Of a stretch of 64,000 bases of DNA, positions 37,184-46,253 are shown piece by piece. The notes beneath the pieces are model-generated. The model was given only the letters and a program-made list of their open reading frames with translations, was not told where the DNA came from and ran no database searches. Position 1 is the stretch's first letter; each line of letters starts with the position of its first letter. The translations under genes and the position numbers were made by a program. Source of the DNA: Herbaspirillum sp. RTI4 (GTDB lineage: Bacteria > Pseudomonadota > Gammaproteobacteria > Burkholderiales > Burkholderiaceae_D); the NCBI RefSeq assembly GCF_034313965.1, contig NZ_JAVIWQ010000002.1:868001-932000 (forward strand), given 5' to 3'.

Positions 37184-38200
37184 GTGAATATCGGCCCCTA
37201 TCTCCTGAGCAACAATGTGTTCGTCGCGCCGATGGCGGGCGTGACCGATCGCCCGTTCCGTCAGTTGTGCAAGCAGCTCGGCGCAGGCTATGCCGTGTCC
37301 GAGATGGCCGCGTCCAATCCGCGTCTGTGGAATAGCGACAAAAGCACGCGCCGCACCAATCACGACGGCGAAATGGAACCGAAAGCGGTGCAAATCGCCG
37401 GTGCCGATCCGCTCATGCTGGCCGAATGCGCCCGTCATAACGTCGAACGCGGCGCGCAAATCATCGACATCAACATGGGCTGCCCGGTCAAGAAAGTCTG
37501 CAACAGCTGGTGCGGCTCGGCCTTGCTGCAGGATGAGGAGCTGGTAGCGCGCATTCTGGATGCGGTGGTCAGTGCGGTCGATGTCCCGGTCACGTTGAAA
37601 TTTCGCACCGGCTGGGACCGGCAGCACAAGAACGCGCTGTCGATTGCCCGGCTGGCCGAACAGTCCGGCATCGCCATGCTGACACTGCACGGCCGCACGC
37701 GTGCCGACGGTTACAGCGGCGCAGCCGAATACGACACCATTGCCGCCGTCAAGGCCGCAGTCGGCATTCCGGTGGTGGCCAACGGCGACATCACGACGCC
37801 CGAACAAGCGCGCTACGTACTCGATTACACCGGTGCCGATGCCGTCATGATCGGCCGCGCAGCGCAAGGGCGGCCCTGGATTTTCCGCGAGATCGAGCAC
37901 TTCCTGCGTACCGGCGAACATCTGCCGCCGCCGCGGGTGGATGAAGTGGCCGCGCTGATGCACGAACACTTGCAGGCGCATTACGCTTTTTACGGCGATT
38001 ATCTGGGCGTGCGTACGGCGCGCAAACACATAGGCTGGTATGTGCGCGACTTGTCCGGCGGAGAAGATTTTCGCCAGCGCATGAACCTGCTGGAAGATTG
38101 CAGCACGCAGCTCGATGCCGTCGCCGCCTTCTTTTCATACCAGGCCACGCAGGGCGACCGGTTACAATACGGCCTTGTCGATCAGTCGCTGGCTGCTTAA
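37184..38200 (+). CDS. dusB: tRNA-dihydrouridine synthase B
   Basis: FMN enzyme that reduces specific uridines of tRNA to dihydrouridine. I choose GTG 37184 (NIGPYLLSNNVFVAPMAGV), which gives 338 residues and aligns the catalytic cysteine at Cys100 in INMGCPVKKVCNSW, as in E. coli DusB; ATG 37145 is an alternative. FMN-binding VAPMAGVTDRPFR, and GADAVMIGRAAQGRPW are present. It precedes fis with a 75-bp gap, the conserved dusB-fis operon. Confidence 0.95.
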   Translation: MNIGPYLLSNNVFVAPMAGVTDRPFRQLCKQLGAGYAVSEMAASNPRLWNSDKSTRRTNHDGEMEPKAVQIAGADPLMLAECARHNVERGAQIIDINMGCPVKKVCNSWCGSALLQDEELVARILDAVVSAVDVPVTLKFRTGWDRQHKNALSIARLAEQSGIAMLTLHGRTRADGYSGAAEYDTIAAVKAAVGIPVVANGDITTPEQARYVLDYTGADAVMIGRAAQGRPWIFREIEHFLRTGEHLPPPRVDEVAALMHEHLQAHYAFYGDYLGVRTARKHIGWYVRDLSGGEDFRQRMNLLEDCSTQLDAVAAFFSYQATQGDRLQYGLVDQSLAA

Positions 38201-38275
38201 GGCTTGCAGCGCCGCAAGAAAATAGTTTGTCCACATCAAAAATAACATCCTCGACGTTCAAAAAACGTTAAAAAC

Positions 38276-38509
38276 ATGAGCAAAGAAAGCATTCAGGAAA
38301 CCGTCAGAAAAAGTCTGGAAAAATACTTCCGCGACCTTGGCGAACAAACTCCGTCCAACGTCTACGAAATGGTCATTCTTACAGTAGAAAAACCGATTTT
38401 CGAGGCAGTCATGCTGCGCGCCGACGGTAATCAGTCACAGGCAGCCGAAATGCTGGGCATCAACCGCAATACCTTGCGCAAAAAATTGCAGCAGCACGGT
38501 TTGATCTAA
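38276..38509 (+). CDS. fis: nucleoid-associated regulator Fis
   Basis: DNA-bending homodimer that activates rRNA promoters and shapes the nucleoid. The betaproteobacterial form has only 77 residues. The C-terminal helix-turn-helix is QSQAAEMLGINRNTLRKKL, ending QQHGLI. It lies 75 bp after dusB, as in most proteobacteria. The region after it is made of short direct repeats. Confidence 0.95.
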   Translation: MSKESIQETVRKSLEKYFRDLGEQTPSNVYEMVILTVEKPIFEAVMLRADGNQSQAAEMLGINRNTLRKKLQQHGLI

Positions 38510-38528
38510 GCCGTAATTCAAGACAGGC

Positions 38529-38566
38529 AAGTGCGCGTAAGTGCGTAAGTACGCAAGTAAGTAATT
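38529..38566. repeat. degenerate GCGTAAGT-type short repeats after fis
   Basis: The segment GCAAGTGCGCGTAAGTGC, then GTAAGTACGCAAGTAAGTAA, consists of overlapping copies of roughly GCGTAAGT with an 8-10 bp period. No gene or hairpin explains it. Confidence 0.6.
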
Positions 38567-38645
38567 CCATCGCGGCGCGTAGCCAGCGCAAGCAGGAACA
38601 TCGCTTTGAGCTTGGTCAGCGATCTTCACCGTCATCTTCGTCGCG

Positions 38646-38697
38646 CATTTCCGTCATTCATTTCCGTCACTCATTTCCGTCACTTATTTCCGTCATT
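38646..38697 (+). repeat. 13-bp tandem repeat, four copies, upstream of purH
   Basis: Four contiguous 13-bp units: CATTTCCGTCATT, CATTTCCGTCACT (twice) and TATTTCCGTCATT, ending about 20 bp before the purH start. The unit CATTTCCGTCACT is identical to 40269-40281, which encodes the last residues and stop of purH. Confidence 0.92.
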
Positions 38698-38717
38698 CTT
38701 TTTTACGACTATTCATC

Positions 38718-40283
38718 ATGATCAAACAAGCCCTCATTTCCGTCTCCGACAAAACCGGTGTCCTCGAACTGGCGCGTGCGCTCAATGCGCTGGGCGTGCG
38801 CATCCTGTCCACCGGCGGCACCGCCAAGCTGCTGGCCGACAACGGCGTGCCGGTGACGGAAGTGGCCGACTACACGGGCTTCCCTGAAATGCTGGATGGC
38901 CGGGTCAAGACCCTGCATCCGAAGATTCACGGCGGCATCCTGGCGCGTCGCGATTTCCCCGAACATACCGCCGCGCTGGCGCAGCACGCCATCCCGGCTA
39001 TCGATATGGTGGTGGTCAATCTCTACCCGTTCCAGCAAACCGTGGCACGCGCCGAATGCGCGCTCGAAGACGCGATTGAAAATATCGACATCGGCGGCCC
39101 GGCCATGCTGCGTTCCTCCGCCAAGAATCACAAGGACGTCATCGTCCTGTGCGACCCAGCCGATTACGCGCCGGTGCTGGCTGCGCTGCAATCGCCGGCA
39201 GGCGACCTGGCCTACGCAGAACGCTTCGCGCTGGCCAAAAAAGTGTTTGCCCACACCGCGCAGTACGACGGTTCGATCACCAACTATTTCACAGCACTGG
39301 GCAGCGACCTGACGCACACCACGCGCAGCGCCTATCCCGCCACGCTCAACCTGCACTTCGACAAAGTGCAGGACATGCGCTACGGTGAAAACCCGCACCA
39401 GTCGGCCGCGTTTTACCGTGACCTGCATGTGGTCGATGGCGCGCTGGCCAACTACACCCAGCTGCAAGGCAAGGAACTGTCCTACAACAACGTCGCCGAT
39501 GCTGATGCAGCGTGGGAATGCGTCAAGAGTTTCGACGAGAACGCCTGCGTCATCGTCAAGCATGCCAATCCTTGCGGTGTAGCGATTGCGGCCAATCCGC
39601 TGGCGGCCTACACCAAGGCATTGCAAACCGATCCGACCTCCGCTTTCGGCGGCATCATCGCTTTCAACCGCGAACTCGACGGCGCCGCCGCCGAAATGGT
39701 CGCCAAGCAATTTGTCGAAGTGCTGATCGCGCCCTCGTTCACTAAGGAAGCACTGGCCATTTTCGCCGCCAAGCAAAATGTGCGGGTGTTGCAGATTCCG
39801 CTGGGCAAGTCGGGCAATACCTATGATTTCAAACGCGTCGGCGGCGGCTTGCTGGTGCAATCGCCCGATGCCAAGAATGTCTTGCCGGCCGATATCAAAG
39901 TCGTGAGCAAGAAACAACCGACGCCGCAGCAATTGCAGGACCTGATGTTTGCCTGGCGCGTGGCCAAGTTCGTCAAATCGAATGCCATCGTTTTCTGTGC
40001 CGGCGGCATGACGCTCGGCGTCGGCGCGGGTCAGATGAGCCGCATCGACTCCGCCCGCATCGCCTCGATCAAGGCGCAAAACGCCGGTTTGTCGCTGGCC
40101 GGTTCGGCAGTGGCGTCAGATGCCTTCTTCCCGTTCCGTGACGGGCTGGATGTGGTGGTCGCAGCGGGTGCCACTTGCGTGATTCATCCGGGCGGCTCGA
40201 TGCGCGATCAGGAAGTGGTCGATGCGGCTGACGAACAAGGTGTCGTCATGCTGCTGACTGGCGTGCGTCATTTCCGTCACTGA
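38718..40283 (+). CDS. purH: bifunctional AICAR transformylase/IMP cyclohydrolase
   Basis: Last two steps of de novo purine synthesis. The product has 521 residues. The N-terminal MGS-like cyclohydrolase domain has [23 protein letters not shown] and [17 protein letters not shown]. The C-terminal transformylase has [10 protein letters not shown] and the conserved [13 protein letters not shown]. It ends GVRHFRH; the DNA of that tail recurs as the tandem repeat upstream of the gene. Located between fis and ruvC as usual in Burkholderiales. Confidence 0.97.
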   Translation: MIKQALISVSDKTGVLELARALNALGVRILSTGGTAKLLADNGVPVTEVADYTGFPEMLDGRVKTLHPKIHGGILARRDFPEHTAALAQHAIPAIDMVVVNLYPFQQTVARAECALEDAIENIDIGGPAMLRSSAKNHKDVIVLCDPADYAPVLAALQSPAGDLAYAERFALAKKVFAHTAQYDGSITNYFTALGSDLTHTTRSAYPATLNLHFDKVQDMRYGENPHQSAAFYRDLHVVDGALANYTQLQGKELSYNNVADADAAWECVKSFDENACVIVKHANPCGVAIAANPLAAYTKALQTDPTSAFGGIIAFNRELDGAAAEMVAKQFVEVLIAPSFTKEALAIFAAKQNVRVLQIPLGKSGNTYDFKRVGGGLLVQSPDAKNVLPADIKVVSKKQPTPQQLQDLMFAWRVAKFVKSNAIVFCAGGMTLGVGAGQMSRIDSARIASIKAQNAGLSLAGSAVASDAFFPFRDGLDVVVAAGATCVIHPGGSMRDQEVVDAADEQGVVMLLTGVRHFRH

Positions 40284-40304
40284 TATCGGTAACGGTATCG
40301 CCAC

Positions 40305-40336
40305 TTATAGTCACTCATAGCCACCCATAGCCACCC
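40305..40336 (+). repeat. 10-bp tandem repeat, three copies, purH-ruvC gap
   Basis: TATAGTCACT followed by CATAGCCACC twice, in the 68-bp gap between purH and ruvC. Confidence 0.8.
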
Positions 40337-40351
40337 AACGCGCAGGCATCG

Positions 40352-40894
40352 ATGAAAATTCTCGGTATCGACCCCGGCTTGCGCGTCACTGGCTTCGGCG
40401 TCATCGACAAGCAGGGCAACCGTCTCACTTACATTGCCTCCGGTACGATCAAGACCTCGGAAGGTTCGCTGCCGGAGCGTCTCAAGACCATTCTGCTGAG
40501 TCTGGGCGAAGTCATCCGTACCTATCAGCCCGACTGCGCGGCGATTGAAAAAGTCTTCGTCAACGTCAATCCCCAATCCACCCTCCTGCTCGGACAAGCC
40601 CGCGGCGCGGCGATTTGCGCGCTGGTGAGTGCCGACCTGCCGGTCGCGGAATACACCGCGCTGCAACTCAAGCAGGCCGTAGTCGGCCACGGCAAGGCGC
40701 ACAAGCAACAGGTGCAGGACATGGTGCAGCGCCTGCTGTCCTTGTCCGGCTTGCCCGGTACCGATGCCGCCGATGCGCTAGGCATGGCGATTTGCCACGC
40801 GCATAGCGGCGAGACGCTGGCCATGCTGGGCGCGCTGGCACCGGCGCTGGCGAAAAAAGGCTTGCGGGTGAAGGGCGGGCGTTTGGTGGGGTGA
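40352..40894 (+). CDS. ruvC: Holliday junction resolvase RuvC
   Basis: Endonuclease that cuts Holliday junctions after RuvAB branch migration. The product has 180 residues. Catalytic acids include Asp7 ([14 protein letters not shown]), the Glu in [15 protein letters not shown] and the C-terminal [15 protein letters not shown] Lys/Gly-rich tail ends the protein. Unlike the usual compact ruvCAB order, a toxin-antitoxin pair and a DUF808 gene separate it from ruvA. Confidence 0.97.
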   Translation: MKILGIDPGLRVTGFGVIDKQGNRLTYIASGTIKTSEGSLPERLKTILLSLGEVIRTYQPDCAAIEKVFVNVNPQSTLLLGQARGAAICALVSADLPVAEYTALQLKQAVVGHGKAHKQQVQDMVQRLLSLSGLPGTDAADALGMAICHAHSGETLAMLGALAPALAKKGLRVKGGRLVG

Positions 40895-40902
40895 TTGGGG
40901 GG

Positions 40903-40953
40903 TGTAGAGATGTTGCTACATCATTTTTGGCGCGACTGTTTTTGTGCTAAGGT
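40903..40953 (+). promoter_or_regulatory. possible operator and promoter of the toxin-antitoxin pair
   Basis: An inverted-repeat cluster at 40903-40922 (TGTAG/CTACA and GATGT/ACATC around TGCT) lies just before a possible -35 TTTGGC (40926-40931) and -10 TAAGGT (40948-40953), 16 bp apart. Autoregulation by the antitoxin is usual for such modules; this particular site is a guess from the dyad. Confidence 0.35.
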
Positions 40954-40984
40954 ATTCCTACTCAAGACATGCAGGAGGTCCGAC

Positions 40985-41239
40985 ATGACCATCACTACAC
41001 TTTCCAGTCGACAATTCAACCAGGACGCCGGTAAGGCAAAAAAAGCGGCACAAGATGGCCCGGTATTCATCACTGACCGCGGCCGGCCGGCGCATGTTTT
41101 GTTGACCTTCGATGCCTATCAAAAAATGAGCGGAGGCCATGTCAAGATCGCTGATTTGCTGGCGATGCCTGGCATGGGCAATGTCGAATTTGACCTTTCA
41201 CAATCGCACGATCTGGCGGAAGCGGCCGATTTTTCCTGA
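40985..41239 (+). CDS. Phd/YefM-type antitoxin
   Basis: Antitoxin of 84 residues. The N-terminal DNA-binding half MTITTLSSRQFNQDAGKAKKAAQ... with VFITDRGRPAHVLLTFDAYQ is typical of the Phd/YefM fold. The C-terminal acidic stretch FDLSQSHDLAEAADFS would bind and inhibit the toxin. A perfect AGGAGG ribosome site precedes ATG 40985. The stop overlaps the toxin start (TGATG), the normal coupling of such pairs. Confidence 0.92.
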   Translation: MTITTLSSRQFNQDAGKAKKAAQDGPVFITDRGRPAHVLLTFDAYQKMSGGHVKIADLLAMPGMGNVEFDLSQSHDLAEAADFS

Positions 41240-41661
41240 TGTTTCTCCTCGATACCAATGTCGTTTCAGAGCTGCGTAAAATTCGCATCGGCAAAGCTGA
41301 TCCGCACGTTGCCGAGTGGGCGGATAGTGTTAATGCTGCGGATTTGTATGTATCGGTGATCACGATTCAGGAGCTGGAGATCGGCGTATTGCTGTTGGAA
41401 CGTCGCGATGCAGTGCAAGGCGCGATCTTTCGGTCCTGGCTCAACACGCATGTTTTGCCGACCTTCTGTAATCGCATACTGCCGGTCGATACGGCGGTAG
41501 CGCAGCGCAGTGCGCAGCTGCATGTACCTGATCCACGTCCTGTTCGCGATGGATTAATCGCCGCGACAGCGCTGGTACACGGCATGACTGTGGTCACGCG
41601 AAATGTCGCTGACTTTGCCCCTGGCGGGGTTGCTACATTCAATCCGTGGCTGGCTTATTAA
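41239..41661 (+). CDS. VapC-type PIN-domain toxin
   Basis: Toxin ribonuclease of 140 residues with a PIN domain. The acidic metal-binding residues are all visible: Asp5 (FLLDTNVVSELRK), Glu45 (TIQELEIG), Asp104 (VRDGLIAATALVHG) and Asp125 (TRNVADF). FitB/VapC-like toxins cut tRNA or mRNA when the antitoxin is degraded; the target here is unknown. The pair is inserted between ruvC and the DUF808/ruvA genes, which suggests it is an acquired module. Confidence 0.93.
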   Translation: MFLLDTNVVSELRKIRIGKADPHVAEWADSVNAADLYVSVITIQELEIGVLLLERRDAVQGAIFRSWLNTHVLPTFCNRILPVDTAVAQRSAQLHVPDPRPVRDGLIAATALVHGMTVVTRNVADFAPGGVATFNPWLAY

Positions 41662-41742
41662 GCAGGCTTGCTGTCCCCGATGAAGGGGGGCTGCACTGAT
41701 TGCACGCATTTTTCACTGTTTGTCTGCCGGGAAATTACCCGG

Positions 41743-42687
41743 CTAATTCCGCTTCCACCGCCGCACTCCCGCCTGAGCCATCACGATAATCGCCAGCGCA
41801 ATCGCTCCCGCCAGTAGTCCCGCCACCGCATTGAGTACTGGTGAACTCATCCATGCCAGCACGCCGCCTATTCCCGCGAGTGGAGCGACAGCTTGTTCGG
41901 CGTGTGCCGTCAGCGCATGCGCCGCCGGTATGCCGTGCATCAGAATGCCGCCGCCGACCGTGAACATGGCGACGGTGCCGATGACCGACAGGCTCTTCAT
42001 CATGACCGGTGCGGCGCTAAGGATGGCGCGGCCGCAGCTTCGCTGCCAGCGTCCTAGCGTGTCCTTACCTTCGCGCAGCACCAGATAGAGGCCGGCGTCG
42101 TCCAGCTTGACGATGCCTGCTACCGCGCCATAAACGCCTATCGTCATGACCAGTGCAATGCCGGACAACACCGTGATCTGTTGCATCAGCGGAGCGCCGG
42201 CCACGATGCCCAGGGTGATCGCAATGATTTCCGCCGAGAGGACGAAATCGGTACGGATGGCTCCGGCGATTTTTTGCTGCTCCGTGGCGGGTGGGCCTTT
42301 TGGCGCAGGCGGTATGTTGGCCACTGGCGGCGGGTGGTTTTTCTCTCGCCTGTGTTTGAAGGCATGCAGAAGTTTTTCCGACCCCTCGTAGCAGAGGTAA
42401 AGGCCGCCCGCCATCAGTAGCGGCGTTACGGCCCACGGCGTCAGCGCGCTGATAATCAGCGCTGCCGGCACCAGGATGATCTTGTTGCGCAGCGATCCCT
42501 TGGCCACCGCCCACACCACCGGTAATTCGCGGTCGGCACCGACGCCGCTGACTTGCTGGGCATTGAGCGCCAGATCGTCGCCCAGCACGCCGGCGGTTTT
42601 CTGCGCCGCAACTTTGGTCATGAGGGAAACGTCGTCCAGAATGCTGGCGATATCGTCGATCAGGGCGAATAAACTGCTGACAGCCAC
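41743..42687 (-). CDS. DUF808 (YedI-like) inner membrane protein
   Basis: Membrane protein of 314 residues of the DUF808 family. The start is GTG 42687 ([18 protein letters not shown]) behind AAAGGA. Several hydrophobic segments and the hallmark [14 protein letters not shown], then [13 protein letters not shown], identify it. The function of the family is not known. It is transcribed against ruvA and lies between the toxin-antitoxin pair and ruvA. A 6-bp inverted repeat GCCGGG/CCCGGC (41726-41743) straddles its 3' end. Confidence 0.92.
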   Translation of the reverse strand: MAVSSLFALIDDIASILDDVSLMTKVAAQKTAGVLGDDLALNAQQVSGVGADRELPVVWAVAKGSLRNKIILVPAALIISALTPWAVTPLLMAGGLYLCYEGSEKLLHAFKHRREKNHPPPVANIPPAPKGPPATEQQKIAGAIRTDFVLSAEIIAITLGIVAGAPLMQQITVLSGIALVMTIGVYGAVAGIVKLDDAGLYLVLREGKDTLGRWQRSCGRAILSAAPVMMKSLSVIGTVAMFTVGGGILMHGIPAAHALTAHAEQAVAPLAGIGGVLAWMSSPVLNAVAGLLAGAIALAIIVMAQAGVRRWKRN

Positions 42688-42837
42688 GGTGTGTCCTTTC
42701 GGTTTTGGATAAATGGATTGCAGATCAGTATAGCGGGGCAATCAATGTCCGCCGTTCTCGTCGGCAGTCCCCCGGCGCAGCGGCGCAGTCCTGTATCATG
42801 TTTGCTTCCCTTCTGCCCTAGTAAAGAACCTCCCGCC

Positions 42838-43416
42838 ATGATCGGTCGCCTCTCCGGAATTCTGCTCGAAAAAAATCCTCCGCAACTGCTGGTCGATTGC
42901 AACGGCATCGGCTATGAGGTCAATGTGCCGATGAGTACGTTTTACAATCTGCCCGGACTCGGCGAAAAGGTGGTGCTGCTGACCCATCTGACGGTGCGCG
43001 AGGATGCCCATCTGCTGTACGGATTTGGCAATGCCGAAGAGCGCGACGTATTCCGTCAGCTCATCAAAATCACCGGCGTGGGCGCACGTACCGCGCTGGC
43101 GATTTTATCCGGCATGTCGGCTGCCGATCTGGCGCAGGCGGTGACCTTGCAGGAAGCCGGTCGTCTGACGCGGGTACCGGGCATCGGCAAGAAGACCGCT
43201 GAACGTCTGCTGCTGGAACTCAAGGGCAAGCTCGGTGCCGATCTGGGCGCGGTCGCTGGCGGTACGCAGCATGGAGCGACGGGCGATATTCTCAATGCCC
43301 TGCTGGCGCTTGGCTATTCCGACAAAGAAGCGGCGCTGGCGCTCAAGCAGGTACCGGCCGACGCCACCGTTTCAGACGGCATCAAGCTGGCGCTGAAGTC
43401 GCTGTCCAGAGCATAG
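42838..43416 (+). CDS. ruvA: Holliday junction branch migration protein RuvA
   Basis: Tetrameric DNA-junction-binding subunit that loads RuvB. The product has 192 residues from [15 protein letters not shown] at 42838. It has the N-terminal OB fold, tandem helix-hairpin-helix motifs ([16 protein letters not shown] and [16 protein letters not shown]) and a C-terminal RuvB-binding helical domain ([16 protein letters not shown]). It is followed 55 bp later by ruvB. Confidence 0.97.
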   Translation: MIGRLSGILLEKNPPQLLVDCNGIGYEVNVPMSTFYNLPGLGEKVVLLTHLTVREDAHLLYGFGNAEERDVFRQLIKITGVGARTALAILSGMSAADLAQAVTLQEAGRLTRVPGIGKKTAERLLLELKGKLGADLGAVAGGTQHGATGDILNALLALGYSDKEAALALKQVPADATVSDGIKLALKSLSRA

Positions 43417-43470
43417 GCAATCTGAAAAACACCCCCTGCACCGCACGCATCAGCGAGGACCGCAACGCAC

Positions 43471-44538
43471 ATGAGCATACAAACCGACGATTTTTCCGAA
43501 CAGCGCATCATTGCCGCCACGCCAGCTTCGGCCAATGAAGAGGCGATTGAGCGCGCTTTGCGGCCCAAGCAGCTCGATGAATATGTCGGTCAGGAAAAAA
43601 TCCGCAACCAGTTGCAGATTTTCATCAGCGCCGCGCGTCAGCGCAAAGAGGCGCTCGATCACACTCTGCTGTTCGGGCCACCGGGACTGGGCAAGACCAC
43701 GCTGGCGCACATCATTGCGCGCGAAATGGGCGTCAATCTGCGCCAGACTTCCGGCCCGGTATTGGAACGCGCCGGCGATCTGGCCGCGCTGCTGACCAAT
43801 CTGGAAGCCAACGATGTGCTGTTCATCGATGAAATCCACCGGCTTTCCCCGGTCGTGGAAGAAATCCTCTATCCGGCGTTGGAGGATTATCAGATCGACA
43901 TCATGATCGGCGAAGGTCCGGCGGCCCGATCGGTGCGGCTGGATTTGCAGCCGTTCACACTGGTCGGCGCGACTACCCGCGCTGGCATGCTGACCAATCC
44001 GCTGCGCGACCGCTTCGGCATCGTCGCCCGGCTGGAGTTTTATACCGCGCCGGAACTGGCGCGTATCGTCACCCGCAGCGCCGCGCTGCTCGATGTGCCG
44101 CTTGATGCAGAGGGTGCGCTGGAAATCGCCAAACGCAGCCGCGGCACGCCGCGTATCGCCAACCGTTTGCTGCGCCGCGTGCGCGACTATGCGCAAGTCA
44201 AAGGCAACGGAAAAATCACCAAGCCGACGGCCGACGCGGCGCTGATCATGCTGGATGTGGATGCCGTCGGTTTCGATCTGATGGACCGCAAGCTGCTCGA
44301 AGCGGTGCTGTTCAAATTCAATGGCGGGCCGGTGGGACTGGACAATCTGGCCGCCGCCATCGGTGAAGAGCGCGACACTATCGAAGACGTGCTGGAGCCG
44401 TATCTGATTCAGCAAGGTTATCTCCAGCGCACCCCACGCGGCCGGATTGCCACGCCGTCGGCGTATGCGCATTTCGGTTTGACTGCGCCGCACATCAGCC
44501 CGAACGGGGACCTGTGGGGACCGATATCGACGGCCTGA
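43471..44538 (+). CDS. ruvB: Holliday junction helicase RuvB
   Basis: AAA+ ATPase of 355 residues that drives branch migration. Walker A GPPGLGKT is at residues 69-76, Walker [10 protein letters not shown] follows, with sensor [18 protein letters not shown], and a C-terminal winged helix ([17 protein letters not shown]). The sequence is entirely typical. It lies downstream of ruvA in the same transcription direction. Confidence 0.98.
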   Translation: MSIQTDDFSEQRIIAATPASANEEAIERALRPKQLDEYVGQEKIRNQLQIFISAARQRKEALDHTLLFGPPGLGKTTLAHIIAREMGVNLRQTSGPVLERAGDLAALLTNLEANDVLFIDEIHRLSPVVEEILYPALEDYQIDIMIGEGPAARSVRLDLQPFTLVGATTRAGMLTNPLRDRFGIVARLEFYTAPELARIVTRSAALLDVPLDAEGALEIAKRSRGTPRIANRLLRRVRDYAQVKGNGKITKPTADAALIMLDVDAVGFDLMDRKLLEAVLFKFNGGPVGLDNLAAAIGEERDTIEDVLEPYLIQQGYLQRTPRGRIATPSAYAHFGLTAPHISPNGDLWGPISTA

Positions 44539-44641
44539 GGTGGTCTCTTAAGTAGCTACATCGAAGGCTGTTTCGCTCTGTTTTGTTGCGGTGCGTAAAT
44601 ATGCGGATAAGTACTTGTATTAATACGAGGCCTCACTGACA

Positions 44642-45523
44642 ATGCTTGCTCACTTCATTTCACTTTCCGAGCCAGCCATGCTTATGTCCACTCAGGCCAA
44701 CCGCTATGCGCACCAGTTGCTCGATGCCCGAGCGCAATCCTTGTTGCTGCCCTTGCCTTCCGGCGAGCCCCTCACGGTAGAAGACGCCTACGATATCGCC
44801 AAGTGCATCCTCGATGCTCGCGTGGCGCAGGGCGAGCGTCCGATCGGGCGCAAGATCGGTTTCGGCGTACGCAAAACGCTCGTCCGCTACGGAGTGAAAG
44901 ATCCTGAGTCGATGCTGGCGCCGATCTGGGCACCGATGTATGACTCGACAGTGCGTTTCGCCGAGGACAACCGTGGCACGCAAAGCCTGACCGGCGCGAT
45001 GCAGCCGCGCATCGAACCTGAAATTATTTTCAAACTGAAAAAAACGCCGTCACCGAAAGCCACGCTCGATGACCTGGCTGGCTGCATTGAATGGATGGCG
45101 CACGGTTTTGAAATTGTGGTGTGTCCGTATCCCAACTGGAAACTGACCATTCCGGCGTCGATCGCGGCATTTGGTTTGCACGGCACGCTCATCATCGGTG
45201 AGCCGCATGTGCTGTCGTCGTCGACGCGCAGTCATCTGGCGTCGATTCTGGCCAGCGCTAGTGTGTCGCTGTCGAGCAGCACTGGCAGTGGTGGTACTTT
45301 GCGCGCCGCTGGTTTTTGCAATGACGAGCTCAGTAGCCCGTTGCACGCGATGTGGCATCTGCACCAGTTGCTGCAAACGCAGCGTCAGTTTTCACCGTTG
45401 AAAGCCGGGGAAATCATTACTACGGGTACCTGGACCGATGCCTATCCGGTCGCACCGGGACAAACCTGGAGCACGGCCTTTTCTGACATTGCTCTGCCGG
45501 GATTGACGGTTTCCTTCGTTTGA
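44642..45523 (+). CDS. 2-keto-4-pentenoate hydratase/decarboxylase family protein
   Basis: Protein of up to 293 residues of the MhpD/DmpH branch of the fumarylacetoacetate hydrolase superfamily. Family sequence includes EDAYDIAKCIL, GRKIGFG, the metal-binding acids in RIEPEIIFKL and EIITTGTWTDAYPVAPG. Start choice is open: ATG 44642 has GAGG nine bases upstream, while ATG 44678 and 44684 give the more usual N-terminus. No other aromatic meta-cleavage genes are near, so the substrate is unclear. Confidence 0.85.
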   Translation: MLAHFISLSEPAMLMSTQANRYAHQLLDARAQSLLLPLPSGEPLTVEDAYDIAKCILDARVAQGERPIGRKIGFGVRKTLVRYGVKDPESMLAPIWAPMYDSTVRFAEDNRGTQSLTGAMQPRIEPEIIFKLKKTPSPKATLDDLAGCIEWMAHGFEIVVCPYPNWKLTIPASIAAFGLHGTLIIGEPHVLSSSTRSHLASILASASVSLSSSTGSGGTLRAAGFCNDELSSPLHAMWHLHQLLQTQRQFSPLKAGEIITTGTWTDAYPVAPGQTWSTAFSDIALPGLTVSFV

Positions 45524-45578
45524 CCAGCGGGGTGGCGTAAGTCCTGGTTAATCGTCGTACGCTACCCGCCCTATATAT

Positions 45579-46019
45579 TTACTCTTCCCTTACCCAAATC
45601 TGGGTGCGTCCCAGCAGCGGCATGCCGATATAGCCGCGCACATTGAGCTTCTTGCCGTCTTCCGTGACTGTCAATTTGCTTTTGTAGGTTTTGCCGTTGG
45701 CCGGATCGATAATCTGGCCGCCGCTGTACCCCTCGTCCTCTTTTTTCAGGCCCGACAGAATGACCATGCCGATGACTGGCTGATCTTTCAGCTCGCCGGT
45801 GCATTTTGCGCATGTGGGCGCTTGCTCTTCCTCGGGGCCGCGAAACAGTTTCTCGATTTTCCCCGACAGCGCCCCATCGACTTCAGTGATGCGGATCAGC
45901 GCTTTCGGCTTGCCGGTCGCATCGTCCATACTTTTCCACAAGCCCAGCGGCGAACTATCGGCCCAGGCGGCAGCGGTGACAAGGAATAACAGGGCGGCGG
46001 TGAGCAGGTGCTTTTTCAT
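45579..46019 (-). CDS. DUF2147 exported protein
   Basis: Secreted protein of 146 residues from MKKHLLTAALLFLVTAAAWA at 46019, with a clean signal peptide. The mature part matches DUF2147: GLWKSMDDATGKPKALIRI, a Cys pair CAKC, VIGMVILSGLKKE, GGQIIDPANGKTYKSKL and LNVRGYIGMPLLGRTQIW. The family forms a lipocalin-like beta-barrel of unknown function. It sits 234 bp after valS, on the same strand. Confidence 0.93.
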   Translation of the reverse strand: MKKHLLTAALLFLVTAAAWADSSPLGLWKSMDDATGKPKALIRITEVDGALSGKIEKLFRGPEEEQAPTCAKCTGELKDQPVIGMVILSGLKKEDEGYSGGQIIDPANGKTYKSKLTVTEDGKKLNVRGYIGMPLLGRTQIWVREE

Positions 46020-46068
46020 CAGAGATCCTTCGGTGGGCAGGCAAAGCGAAAGGGAGTGACGCAATAAG

Positions 46069-46130
46069 AGAGACGGCAAGAAAGACGGCAAACGAGGCGG
46101 TAAAAGAGACCGCAAGAGCGACAGCAAGTG
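46069..46130. repeat. degenerate ~12-bp tandem repeat, about five copies
   Basis: Purine-rich units of about 12 bp (AGAGACGGCAAGA, AAGACGGCAAACG, AGGCGGTAAAAG, AGACCGCAAGAG, CGACAGCAAGTG) lie upstream of the DUF2147 gene and downstream of valS. Confidence 0.7.
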
Positions 46131-46204
46131 CGCCAGTCTACTCGAGATTATCCGAAGAAAGCACGATCGTGCTGAAATGAGGTGAGATGAGTGCGCTGAG
46201 GGCG

Positions 46205-46235
46205 ATGCGACCGCCTCAGAGAGAGGCAGTCGCAT
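46205..46235 (-). terminator. hairpin downstream of valS (no T-tract)
   Basis: A 12-bp stem with one mismatch (ATGCGAC-c-GCCTC / GAGGC-a-GTCGCAT, loop AGAGA), 19 bp past the valS stop. It lacks a T-tract, so it is a weak terminator candidate or an mRNA 3'-end protector. Confidence 0.45.
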
Positions 46236-46253
46236 GCAGGGGTTGACGCTGGC

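Noticed and set aside
38646-38697. CRISPR-like array
   Set aside because: The 13-bp units are directly adjacent with no spacers, and no cas genes are present in the window.
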